64,000 bases of DNA. Source: Zerene cesonia (taxonomy: Eukaryota; Arthropoda; Insecta; Lepidoptera; Pieridae). The stretch's first letter is position 1, and the number at the start of each line of letters is the position of its first letter. Position numbers and translations under genes: made by a program. The DNA lies in NCBI RefSeq assembly GCF_012273895.1, contig NC_052120.1, positions 6,014,001 to 6,078,000 of the forward strand, given 5' to 3'. The notes beneath the pieces were generated by a model that was given only the letters and a program-made list of their open reading frames with translations, made no database searches and was not told where the DNA came from. Below, one piece after another: positions 38,201 through 48,967 of the stretch.

Positions 38201-39360
38201 CATTATTAAGACATTCATCACACTCAGCTTTTAAAAACAACCACTCACTAACTTGATTCATATCAGTCTCAGATAATGACTTAGATTGTAATATCTTATT
38301 GAATAAGCCTTCTGCATTTGAAACTAACTTTATCCACTGTGCTGTAGCAAATTGTAAATTAAATGAATTATCTGATGGAATAGCACTTTTCTCAGTATAT
38401 ACAGGAGTATTATTATCAGCAAACAAGTTGACAGTGACAAAATTCTTTATACCACGACAACACAAACATACATTGAGCGTTTTTAGTGTATCCTGATATT
38501 CCTCAGGTTCTGTACTTATACATCCAATGACCCACGTAAAAGCTCTTCCACCAAAAGAATCTCTCAGCATAGCTGTTAGAATACATCTATCATAATTGAT
38601 TTGTTTAGGTGGATTGCCAGCAACCAATTCTTTTATTATACTCTCTAAGGCAAATAGTCCAGGCTCCGGATAAGCAGCAAGTTCACAAAAACTAGCAGTG
38701 GACATTCTATGATTAAGAACTCCATTAGTTCCAACCCACTTTTGCTCCATACTGACTGTGAAGACAGTGTGATAATTACCAATACACCTTTGCCGCCAGC
38801 CTAATTGCAAATATTGAAATGCTTCTTCAATATTACAACACCTAATTAAACCACCTCCAAGTACATCAAATATATTGTTGTTGATAACTTGCATCCATGT
38901 TATATGTAATATAAATTCTCTCTCCGGCATTTGACTGAGTTTATGAAATATTTCTGTTAAAAATCTTGGAATAATCCCTTGATCACATTCGCTGTGTATG
39001 CATTCAAAACCTAAAATGATTAATACCAATTAACACTCAACTACTTTGCTTACATTCCTACTTAATAACTTGTGTAAACTTACCTGGACCAAATAATGTA
39101 TATGTTTTGCCTGTCTTTGATTGGCCGAAAACTACAACTGAAGTATCACATCCATCAAGGAAACAGTTGATTTGTGGAACCATAAATGAATTAAAGAGAT
39201 GAGCTTGGGTGCAATCCACTGGTAAGGCTCTATTTACGTGAAATGTTTGACCACTTTCTGTTATAACGATTTGTGTAACAGGATTACTAAATATACATTG
39301 CATTGAATCCGCAATGCTCGGAGGCTTCAACCGAATAGCTATTTGCACTGGAATATCCAT
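35293..39360 (-). CDS. cos: Costa/Costal-2, divergent KIF7/KIF27-family kinesin, complete, 6 exons
   Basis: Kinesin-like scaffold of Hedgehog signalling (binds Smo, Fu and Ci in flies). Minus-strand exons: 39360-39084, 39010-37077, 36983-36765, 36351-36218, 35916-35796, 35412-35293; 2805 nt, 934 aa, phases consistent. Degenerate motor domain about 1-285: P-loop GQSKTGKT at 79-86; switch I (canonical SSRSH) reads NYHTVFTVS at 171-179; switch II (canonical DLAGSE) reads ELAAYPE at 202-208; YDRCILTAMLRDSFGG is kept at 232-247. Then an acidic Ser-rich linker and a long coiled coil (about 490-735). Exon 3 matches KIF27 closely (EAIEAIDTAIEYKN; TLLYRYFQK). Exon 4 is GC-saturated and Ala-rich (VVDLRSACTALEAG then Ala runs). 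The C-terminus ends EKNKLVIVQQNKKH. The family is well supported by the exon 3 match; the choice of Cos2 over a conventional kinesin rests on the missing switch residues. Confidence 0.93.
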
Positions 39361-40494
39361 TTTAAAATTGGATATTTGTAATTTTTCACTACAGTAAACG
39401 TCGGGTTACACTAGAACTTATACGAAATATATTGCTTCTTCTAACATTATTTCAAAGACGAACGATTGTTATTTTGTGCTGGTTTTTATTTATTTATGGA
39501 AGTTCTGTCAAAAAGTTTGACTTTGTCAACAATGTGATTATTAGTTTATACCATAGACTATAATACGATACGGTCAAGTTGCAATGAGTAGTAGTAAATA
39601 GTTCATAATCTATGCATAAGTATAGAATTATAAGTACAACCGAGTACTTGTACTTAATCTTCTGTGACCGAGTACCAAGTCTACGCAGTACTATATAGTA
39701 TACTAGCTGCGCCCCGCGGTTTCACCCGCGTAAGTCCGTATCCCGTAAGAATATCGGCATAAAAGTTGCCTATATGTTTTTCCAGTTGTCCAGCTATCTA
39801 CATACCAGATTTCATTGCAATCGGTTCAGCAGTTTTTGCGTGAAAGAGCAACAAACACACACACACATCCTTACAAACTTTCGCATTTATAATATTAGCA
39901 GAATAGGATTCAACTGAACAAAGATGTAACTAAAGAGTAGTATAATAGTGGAAGTCGGGTTATACACTTATGACAGTACACTGAAATTAGTTGTCACTGA
40001 ATTGATGATTATATGACGGTATTATTTAAAACCTAGGTAATTTATTTAAACACAAACTTAATTTTTATAGATAGTAGCCCAATTCGCTGACAATTTGTGT
40101 CAACTGGGGTTTATTTTGCAAGGCGGTTACAATAAAGTTAGGTCAACACATGTATTGAAAATAGGTATAAACATATTTTTTTCATGCATAGGCTGCATAA
40201 ATAAATGAGTTCAAAGTTAAAGGTTGCAAGAGGCATTTCTTCCTTTCTCATTTCTTTCTTCTTTATAATTTTTGAAGATTCTACTTTTTATTTATATTAT
40301 AGTAAAATCTCACCATCTATTATTACTTATTCACCATCACTCATCTTCACCTCGCGTTAATAAGCTACGCGTTATCATTGTAAATCCATGTATTATATCA
40401 GGCACGCTATTTGCAAATACCGTAAAATGTGATGAATTGACAGTGACAATTGACAGCCTACGTCAACTAGGTTGGCAACATTGTGGATTTGAGT
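39361..40494. other. cos-RpL9 divergent promoter region
   Basis: About 1.1 kb between two divergently transcribed genes. It contains TGTCA motifs near the cos side (39505-39528), a complete short transposon copy (39703-39908) and TGACA motifs just upstream of the RpL9 start site (about 40438-40457). No coding exon. Confidence 0.6.
39703..39908 (-). mobile_element. Helitron-like short element, copy 3 (best preserved)
   Basis: CTAGCTGCGCCCCGCGGTTT..CACCCGCG (5-bp stem CGCGG/CCGCG, six-nt loop), GTTGCCTATATG, TTTCATTGCAATCGGTTCAG, TTTTTGCGTGAAAGAGCAAC, ACACACACACATCC, CGCATTTATAATATTAGCAG. In the other orientation: start TC-like, end hairpin plus CTAG. Confidence 0.75.
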
Positions 40495-40502
40495 CTTTTT
40501 CC
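40495..40502 (+). promoter_or_regulatory. 5'-TOP transcription start of RpL9
   Basis: CTTTTTCC follows the expected terminal oligopyrimidine pattern of ribosomal-protein mRNAs. A short non-coding exon (40495-40522) with a GTAAGC donor follows, and the next exon starts at 40737 after TTTTAG, eight bases before the ATG. Start position is inferred. Confidence 0.6.
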
Positions 40503-40744
40503 GGCTCTCTGTGGCACTGAAAGTAAGCAACGATAATATTTCATGAAACTAATCGAAGTTAATCGCCCTAAATCAAAATAGTTAAATAGTTTCCTATAAT
40601 GTTTTAATTGAGGAATATATTTCACATTGTTTTTAATTTATATTTTTGAAAGACTCAGTGCACTTGTTCAAAAAATAACATTGAAAAACTTCTTAGGTTA
40701 TATTGTGTTTCTACAACCAAAGTGTTTATATTTTAGGCCTCAAG

Positions 40745-42558
40745 ATGAAGCAAATTGTTGCAAATCAAAAAGTTAAAATCCCTGAAGGGCTGACAGTCCA
40801 TGTGAAATCACGGCTTGTAACAGTAAAAGGCCCGCGAGGTGTATTAAAGCGAAACTTCAAACACTTAGCTGTGGACATTCGTATGGTGAACCCACGGTTG
40901 TTGAAGGTGGAGAAATGGTTTGGATCTAAGAAAGAATTAGCAGCAGTACGCACTGTGTGCTCTCATGTTGAAAACATGATCAAAGGTAAGTTACGTTGTT
41001 GTAGTGTAAACATAGGCAAACTTATCAGTTTTTAGAATGACATTTTTATCAACTTTGTTAAATGATCGTTTTTCACACTCAGAGAATAATTTTATTTCAT
41101 TATTGTTATGAGTAACTATAACTTCTTAACACCATATCATTAGTAGAATTTGAAAAACATTCTTTTGTGTCATAAATTTTAAAAACTGTAAGCACTAGTT
41201 ATTTTTCTTATTCTGTAAACTGTAGGTACTTCTTATTGGTTTTTCAGACTAAGTTGACAGTATTGGTTTTTCTTTAAAAAAATCTTAGTTGCCATAATAA
41301 CTAATTAATTATTAAGCACATGTCATTATAGCAAACCTATGGTTATAAATCGTGTTGTGTTGTTTGAACCCATCAAATCTAAATTACTATGTACAATTAA
41401 TGGTGATTTTCATGTTTATCCATATAAATTCCTTTAGAAGTATAAAGCTGACGCCCATCATTCACTGATTAAATATTCTTGTTTAAAAGACTTATATTGA
41501 TTAATTTTTATTTAATTTATTTGTTTAAAACTGATTGTTGGCTTAGTTACATTAATTATTTATAACTTTCATTTTTGGAAATGTCTGTATGATGACAAGC
41601 AGTTAATTATTAAAATTATGTAAATTTTGTGTAGCCGAAATGCACACTTACTGGATTAAATTTTTATGTAAATATATTATATGTATTTATTGCATGTAAG
41701 ATAAAAATAGAAGAATATATGATTATAAAATATTATGAATCAAATGTAATTCTATGATAAATTGGTTCAGAATTGTTTTAATATTAGATTAATTAGTTTG
41801 CTACTTAAACATTAATTTAACTTGAATGGAAAATTATTTCTGTTCATTTTTATTGGCTTATTTTTTATGACCTAAACAATGCTGAATTGATGTGAAAAGT
41901 AGTTTTCAATTCAATTATTTTATTGCAAGATTGCCATTGTGTTCACATGTTATAGCACCTTTTAAAAATGTGAATTTGTCATGTTTGATATATTAGTTTG
42001 AATATTTATATTTATTTTTCTTTCTGTTATTGTCTGTGTCCCCTTGATGAAGTAAGGATAAAATAAAAATAACTCATTTACAACAATTTCAATACATTAC
42101 AATTCTGAAGTTGCATATGTAATCTACTGAATACCTCTAATATTTTTTTTTGACATAATGTTCTTATAGGATATTGTTAAAAGAATATTAAACAAGCACT
42201 AATAATATAAATTTATTTAATTCCAGGTGTAACCAAGGGATTCCAATACAAAATGCGAGCAGTATATGCTCACTTCCCCATCAACTGCGTAACAACTGAA
42301 GGCAATTCAGTTATTGAAATCCGTAACTTCCTCGGTGAGAAATTCATCCGAAGGGTAAAGATGGCTCCTGGTGTAACAGTTGTCAACTCACCCAAACAAA
42401 AAGATGAACTTATCATTGAAGGCAACTCCCTGGAGGATGTATCGAGTTCTGCAGCCCTTATCCAGCAATCCACAACAGTCAAAAACAAGGATATCAGAAA
42501 GTTCTTGGATGGACTCTATGTGTCTGAGAAAACAACTGTTGTGTTGGATGAGATATAA
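40745..42558 (+). CDS. RpL9: 60S ribosomal protein L9 (uL6)
   Basis: Structural protein of the large ribosomal subunit. Coding exons 40745-40985 and 42227-42558 (codon G|GT), 573 nt, 190 aa, the normal family length. The N-terminus MKQIVANQKVKIPEGLTV and segments VTVKGPRGVL, GFQYKMRAVYAHFPIN, FLGEKFIRRVKM and RKFLDGLYVSEK are typical of eukaryotic L9. A TOP start site and non-coding first exon precede it. The 1241-nt intron 40986-42226 is AT-rich; no credible intronic snoRNA was found. Very high confidence in family. Confidence 0.98.
40986..42226 (+). other. RpL9 intron
   Basis: AT-rich intron with GTAAGT donor and TTCCAG acceptor. Checked for box C/D and box H/ACA snoRNAs and for repeats; nothing convincing. 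Confidence 0.6.
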
Positions 42559-45550
42559 GTGTATTAAAATAATAGGCTGAATTTTGTGTTTTAATTATAC
42601 TGTCTCCTTTAATTAATTTCTCTGAAAATTTCATAGTTGATTTGTGGACCCTGCCATTGTTGCTCTCCAATAGTTTACTCAATTCTCTATGGAGTATGGC
42701 ATAGTACATAGTAGCGTAGAGTGCCTTGAAGGCCCACAAAAGTGAAAAAAGAATCCAAGTGTGGTGAGGGCCCATAAGAAGAGTAATGAAAATATGTCGC
42801 AATGTTTGTTTAATTTTATTTAGGTCGGAGAAACAATTAATCGAAAACCATAAACTCGGATAATTATAAATCTATTATATATTATAATATATTTTTTTTT
42901 AATTTACTTGATTAAAATTTCTTGCAAGGGCAAGCTGGACATTTTTTACAAGCGTTAATGGATATCGATGGCGCGCGGTAGATACGCTCCTGCTTACAGA
43001 TGATATAAAAAATACCTATAGGCTATACCTTCAACCAGCTCTCTCGCAGCTTCGTCGCCGTCATCATAATTGTCAGCACAAATACGTTATAATTACCCGT
43101 ATTAATATACTACTATTTACGTAATTGCAGGCCGTTCGGTTCAGTAGATTGAGCTGCGCGTTGATAGAGATCAGTCGGTCACCTTTGTGTTCTATATTTT
43201 AAGATGATAGAAGCATGGGCATACCAAGGTTCTGGGCTAGGGGAAGGCAAATAAAAATTTTATTTAAGCCAGGTCCCGCGCGCTTCTTTTGCCTTATACA
43301 CCACACGAAGACATCTACAATATATTTAAGGAAAAAAAATCATACGTACAAAAAGTAGTAAAGCTTTATAAATAGGTAAACAGCCACCGACAATACTAAT
43401 TTTTTTTTGAAATATTAAGCCACCTTAAACATTGCGTTATACCCATCCACATTACTTTTATCTGTCGTCCTTTAATAAAACATGTTATGGTTACACATGT
43501 GAACACGTATTTAAAAATGAACCTTCTCATATTGGTAAATTATTGTTAAATTCTGAGAAGTTTTACTTTTAACTCCGGAAATACTATATGAATTAATACT
43601 TATATAAGAACTAATGTATTGTATATATAATATTATAGTAATCTGTGATGATACCATAAACAATCGTTGATAGTAACGTTTAACCCTTTTGTGTTCTGCT
43701 TTACATGGTGGTGTTTCGTATACGGCTTCTTTTAGCAATATAGGTGCCCTTATGGTTCAAAGAAAATAACACGATCAAATTTTCAACGTAAATAACTTTA
43801 TTCAAACTGCTATTGAACATCACTAAATGATAAACATTGTACATCTGCAAATATGGTTTTTAATAAAATGTTAAAATAGGTGATAACTATATGTTAAAAT
43901 ATTTATACTTACATTTTATTAATGTACACAAATCAACACATTTTATTAATTTAATAAAATACCTACTTAGTACGACACAATAAATACCTAATAAAATAAA
44001 ACATTCTCGCAATAAGGTTAATACACAAGACAGTTTATTAAGTATCATAAATAATTACCACAATACACAAGCGTCACAAAACTTTCCGAATAAATCATCT
44101 GTACATTTATGTAAAACCAAACATAAAATATTTATATGACAGTATAAAAGCACTGCAAAAATGATATTAATACTCTGTGCAGATACAAGTCAGCATATTA
44201 TGCCAATAAGCTTTTATGATGCCGAATATCTTTGGTTTACATTATAGAATGTAATGGCGGAATATAAAATCATGAATTTTTGTCATGCAATAAAACTATA
44301 CAACACTACTCAATTCACATTCACAGTTATCATAATTTAAGTACAGGGGGAATAATCATTTGTATTTTATTTAACATAAACAAATTGCACTTAAAAATAC
44401 GAAAAAAAAGTCTAAAAATAATAAAAGTTATATCAGTAGATAATATCTAAAGCATTATGTCTCGCGTGAGGCCATATTTGCAGATGGGCATTCTGTTACT
44501 CCGTACGAAAATAAAATTCTCAATAAATTAATGTCAATCGCTATTCTTGGTGAGACTTCACACCGTATAACACAATTCCTTACCATAAAAATGATCAACA
44601 AACAACTTGCACCTCGCCTATGAAAGAGTCAAACCACGTATGATGCCGGTGTGCATGTCATGAGATTCGAATGGCTATGTATAATAATATGTTGCACTTG
44701 AGCAATAATTCTGAATATATAATATCTTACCTAGCCATGCAGGACTCGCGTGAGGTGGGATTCGACTAAAATAAGTAAGTATTACAACTAATAAGTTTGT
44801 CATATAACTTCACCAAGTGCGTCGTGATTCGTCGCGAATATTAAACTTTACTAACCGTGTATATAGAGAACATTACATTAAATTTTCTAACGCTGAAGAA
44901 ATTCACATTTTACTCTAGCAATCCGATAACAAATCAACATGTATAATACCTTTTATTTTTCTACAATATACAATTTTATTTTACATAGTTGAGTTGAAGC
45001 TTAATATCCGATTTTGTCAATAAATATATCTTTATATAAAGCAACCATTATACGACAGCTAGATTATAAACGCACAATGAACGAAAGCGTAAATATGCTG
45101 CGGTGAAAGCGTTGAATGCTAGCAAAATTGTAATCATAATTCACAATTGAGTAAAATGTTACATAAAATCTTATTTATATAATTCAATGCCAACTTAAGC
45201 TAAATATAGCTGGGGTGGCTAGTGATAGTTACAAAATGTGTCGTAAAAATGAATAGTCTTTAAACTTATATGACTAACTAATCGCCGCAACGGTATTGCT
45301 TTAACATCATGTGAGCCGTGAATTTCGCTCTATATTGCTTCGTTTATTACCATTCTAAGGTACTGTCGTTCACTACATAATATTGTAAGGAGAACACGGA
45401 GATTCTATGAACATTATTGCTCATTTTGATCACATTACAGCTGGAAATAGGTAGGGCTTAAGACAACTGGAGGCACATTTCATCAACCGTTCTTTGAGGA
45501 ATACAAGGCCAGGGTGAATCAGCCTAAATCGAAACTATGATAAGCCTACT
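42559..45550. other. no gene recognised; right part may be a minus-strand 3' UTR
   Basis: After the RpL9 3' end the DNA is AT-rich with no coding exon. From 43797 to the gap it is free of recognised repeats and starts, in minus orientation, from an AATAAA (plus TTTATT at 43797-43802). This looks like the last exon of a minus-strand gene whose coding part lies beyond the gap. See the finding on dlg1. Confidence 0.35.
43797..43802 (-). terminator. minus-strand poly(A) signal of an unidentified transcript
   Basis: TTTATT on plus equals AATAAA on minus, at the left end of a long AT-rich, repeat-free stretch reaching the gap at 45551. Confidence 0.3.
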
Positions 45551-45650
45551 NNNNNNNNNNNNNNNNNNNNNNNNNNNNNNNNNNNNNNNNNNNNNNNNNN
45601 NNNNNNNNNNNNNNNNNNNNNNNNNNNNNNNNNNNNNNNNNNNNNNNNNN
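45551..45650. other. assembly gap, exactly 100 N
   Basis: 100 N placeholder. It lies between contig 31743-45550 and the TCAIM N-terminal exons. Confidence 0.99.
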
Positions 45651-45765
45651 TTTATAAATGAGAAATTTTGAAAGAATAGAAAAAATTGCTACGGTTAGGC
45701 AAGAAACGCAGGTTCGAATCCTGCCTCGGGATCAAATATTTTCTATTCTTTCAAAATTTCTCATT
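45651..45765 (+). repeat. gap-edge element: tRNA-like T arm inside a 27-bp inverted repeat
   Basis: Starts on the first base after the N run. A perfect 27-bp inverted repeat (45657-45683 and 45739-45765) encloses 55 nt that contain GCAGGTTCGAATCCTGC, a 5-bp T-stem with TTCGAAT loop and a perfect Pol III B box (GGTTCGAATCC). No A box is visible. The first 76 nt are identical to 63925-64000. It may be a tRNA-derived SINE, a hairpin-ended element or an assembly chimera; I cannot tell which. Confidence 0.6.
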
Positions 45766-45932
45766 AAAAATAGTTTTCAACCTAATCTCAGACCTAGGTA
45801 ACAAATACAGATATTTTTTTTAATAAAAAGGTCTATTCGAAGTTCGAGTTTTGTTCCAAACACTTGCACAAGAGAGGTATATGAATATAAATAAATAACA
45901 AAAAAATATGAAAGAAAATATGTGAAATTTAC

Positions 45933-48900
45933 CTTTTAAATTTATCATATGTTGTGGATGTTGAGATGCCATAGATGTAAGACTTTGCAGTGCTCCCCTT
46001 ATATGACTTATATTCCAACCACTGTCATATTTAACCTAAAACAAGCATTTATAAGAATCATTGTTACAAGAGAGCTCTTTTCCAAATAAATTTCATAAAA
46101 ATATTATTCATGAATATAGTCTTATCAAAGGTTTTAAAGTATTCATAAAATTTATATGAGTGTTCTTTAAAGTTACATAGCATTTGATAAAATTATTTAT
46201 TCATAAACATTCATTAGTAAAATGTCGCTATAGTTTCCCAAATATACGTAATAAATGAATCCATCGATTTTTTTTAAGAGTTAACAACTATTTCACGTCG
46301 CCGACAAAGCGACGAACGCATTAATGATTAAAATAGTAGTAAGTAATTTATAAATATTAAAATAAATCCAGAAATGGATCTGACAAACATATTTCTCTTT
46401 TATCTCAAAAAATCCTGAAAAATGTCTCACGTAATTTATGGATGCCCCCTAATGAGTGATGACCCATGCCAGTGTCGAAGTGGAAGGTGTCACTTTAAAT
46501 AATATTGGTCAAGTGCGAGTCGCACTCGCGACATTGGGGATCTGTACCAATAGTTAAGCTAAGGAACATCTAGACTAATATTATAAAGAGGAAGGAATTT
46601 GTTTGTTTGTTTGTAATGGATAAACTCAAAAACTGTTGGACTGATTATATAAATTCTTTCACCATTAGAAAGCGGTAACTTCACTGAATGACTTAGGCTA
46701 TATATGTACCAAGAGCAAACCCGGGGTGAACAGTCTACAATAAAAAAGGTCACTTATCTAATTTATGACGCCAACCGTTATTTAAAAATTTTACTTTTTG
46801 TTATTATGACAGAAGAAAAAAACATCATCTATAAAAATTCCAATTGTCTATCACAGTTCATGACATGACAGACAGATAAATAGACAAACTAACAATCTAT
46901 TAATTAGGGTCTAATTTTATCTTCTTGGAATGGACCTCAAAAAAAATACTTCAATAAATAAATTGCAGTATCAAAATATTTTACTTCATTGTGACCTATT
47001 TAAAAACCACAGATTTATGGCAATTCTATTATTTTTTATTATATTTGGAAAAATAGTTAAATATCAATTGCTTTACCAACTTCTTTTATACCATATGTCT
47101 TGCATAGTTTTTCTATAAGAGATTGCACTTGGTTTCTGGTTGCTTGAGTTGAATCATACTTTTCTCTTGCTATCTTGCTGTTGTCTAAAACCCATTCACT
47201 GAAAATATAAATGACAACATACATCACACAATGGCATAAAACTACTTTAAAAATAATTGATTACACAATACTTACATTATATTTGATACTGCTTTCTTTT
47301 CTTCCACCTTTCTTTTCATCTGCATTGCTTTATCAAATTCGTCTTTGTACTTTTCATATGCTTTATGAAAATCCTCACTGCATAAACAATTATTGTGGAA
47401 TGAACATAAATATCAATTGTTACAATATTTCGAGAAGGGGGAGAAATACAGATGGATAGAAATATAGTAGTACCAAACTTTATGATAACACTAGCTGCAC
47501 CCCGCCGTTTCACCCGCAAGCAAGTCTGTATCTCACATAATATTGAGATAAAAAGTTGCCTATATGTTATTCTAGTTATCCAGCTGTCTACATACAAAAT
47601 TTCATTGCAATTGGTTCAGTAGTTTTTGCGTGAAAGAGTAACAAACTCACACACATCCTTACAAACTTTCACGTTTATAATATTAGTAGAATATTAGTAG
47701 GACATACAGGGTGGATTTATCAAATGTTATCAAATGCTTAAGGAAGTCATAAGGCCAATTATGATGAAAATTAAATTTGAATCAGCAGATTTTTTAAAAT
47801 ACTAATACAACATAACCAATATTTGATTGATTACTCCTACCATATCCATTTAAAAATTCACTGGTATGTTGGTTAGGTTGGTGGCTTTGATAGTTGGCAT
47901 ACATATCATCAATAGAAGTGTTTGTTATTTTACAGATATAGGGGTGTGTACACAGTGAAGTAACAAAAAAGACTACCTAAACTGTGTTTTCCTTTCTTGT
48001 GTCCTTGGAATTTTGTCTATATAACTTGTAGAAATATCACAGGCGTTTAAAACTTTGACTACAGTTTCTCTTACATTATTGCTATCCAACTTTATGTTTA
48101 CTAATTCAAATTGACCTGTTGACACAGAGATAAGGAATATTAAGATTGTTATTGTAACATTAATTTAATAAGAAAAGCTATGCAGCAAAGGGAACTTGAT
48201 TCTTATATGGGTAATTAGTTGAACACTCTAACTGTTAGCGGTAGAGGTGGTACCAATAACTTCTTATTTAGTGCTTATTATTATTCTTTTACTTTTTTTT
48301 ATATTAAATGTTGACCATACTGTATGACTAAGATTGTACATTTTACTTCTACACTCTTGTTTGATAAGATTAATTTAATAATTAATATATGAAAACTGTA
48401 AATAATTTGATTCATAGAAATTAATTAATATTAAGAACACATGTGTCATTTTAAGTTTCATTAAATTATCGTCTCAATCTCAATTATCAACAATTTAAGT
48501 ATACTAACTGCATACATTAGCTTATACCTTCTGGGACATCTTTTTTTCTTAAATAAAATGGAAGTGTTGATACAGAAGTATTTCGACTAGATTGTTGAGC
48601 TTCTAATAATGCACTCAGTTGTTGCAAAGAAATTTCATTTATTTTCTGAAAGAAATAATAAATGAATTGATATATTTAACTGCATAAATAGTATTTATCT
48701 GTTCTTGGTAATCGGTAAATTAGTTTAATAGATGCGAATATCACTTACTCTTTGTTCGGGATATTTTCCAAATAAATCAGGATGGACTCTAAAATAAAAT
48801 GGCCTCAAAGCAGTGGAAACTTCTGCTGAACTTAAACATCTGTGTATTAGACCACCCGGATATCCATAGCTGTATACGATCAAATTTTAAATTAAATGTT

Positions 48901-48967
48901 TGAATAAGCGATGAGAAGACTTAAATAAATACTAAACAACCAACCCTGTTCTTAATCTGCAAAACAT
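45933..48967 (-). CDS. TCAIM: TCAIM-like mitochondrial protein, N-terminal exons (gene split by assembly)
   Basis: N-terminal half of the same gene whose C-terminus lies at 31847-34024. Minus-strand exons: 48967-48945, 48869-48749, 48645-48528, 48115-47977, 47377-47276, 47198-47081, 46035-45933; all phases join. It starts MFCRLRTG (human MFCHLRPM) and continues with SSAEVSTALRPFYFRVHPDLFG, the J-like DUF4460 domain (human AEAVNALRPFYFAVHPDFFG). Later segments include INEISLQQLSALLE and SGWNISHIRGALQSL. The last exon ends in phase 1 (AAA G), and the plus-strand exon at 31847 starts AT AGA, giving GAT. With the C-terminal exons the protein is about 475 aa (human 496). The N-terminus precedes a mitochondrial import context in mammals; this is assumed here. 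Confidence 0.88.
46500..46550. repeat. LINE-type remnant
   Basis: GGTCAAGTGCGAGTCGCACT then CGCGAC and GGGGATCTGTACCA, a motif very common in lepidopteran genomes. It includes the small inverted repeat GTGCGA-G-TCGCAC. Confidence 0.45.
46575..46735 (+). repeat. diverged GGACCGCTAGT-family copy
   Basis: TAATATTATAAAGAGGAAGG, AACTCAAAAACTGTTGGAC, GGCTATATATGTACCAAGAG, CCCGGGGTGAACAGTCTA. Confidence 0.5.
47491..47702 (-). mobile_element. Helitron-like short element, copy 4
   Basis: Runs from CTAGCTGCACCCCGCCGTTT through AAGTTGCCTATATGTTATTC, TTTCATTGCAATTGGTTCAG and TTTTTGCGTGAAAGAGTAAC to TATAATATTAGTAGAATATT. Lies in the TCAIM intron 47378-47976. Confidence 0.72.

Noticed and set aside
42045..42108. 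Possible box C/D snoRNA in the RpL9 intron (TGATGA ... CTGA, 64 nt)
   Set aside because: Ends do not pair into a terminal stem and no C'/D' or guide is evident.
43010..43080. Acidic minus-strand stretch reading CADNYDDGDEAARELVEG
   Set aside because: Looks protein-like but is very short, lacks splice sites and may be a decayed repeat; not enough to call.
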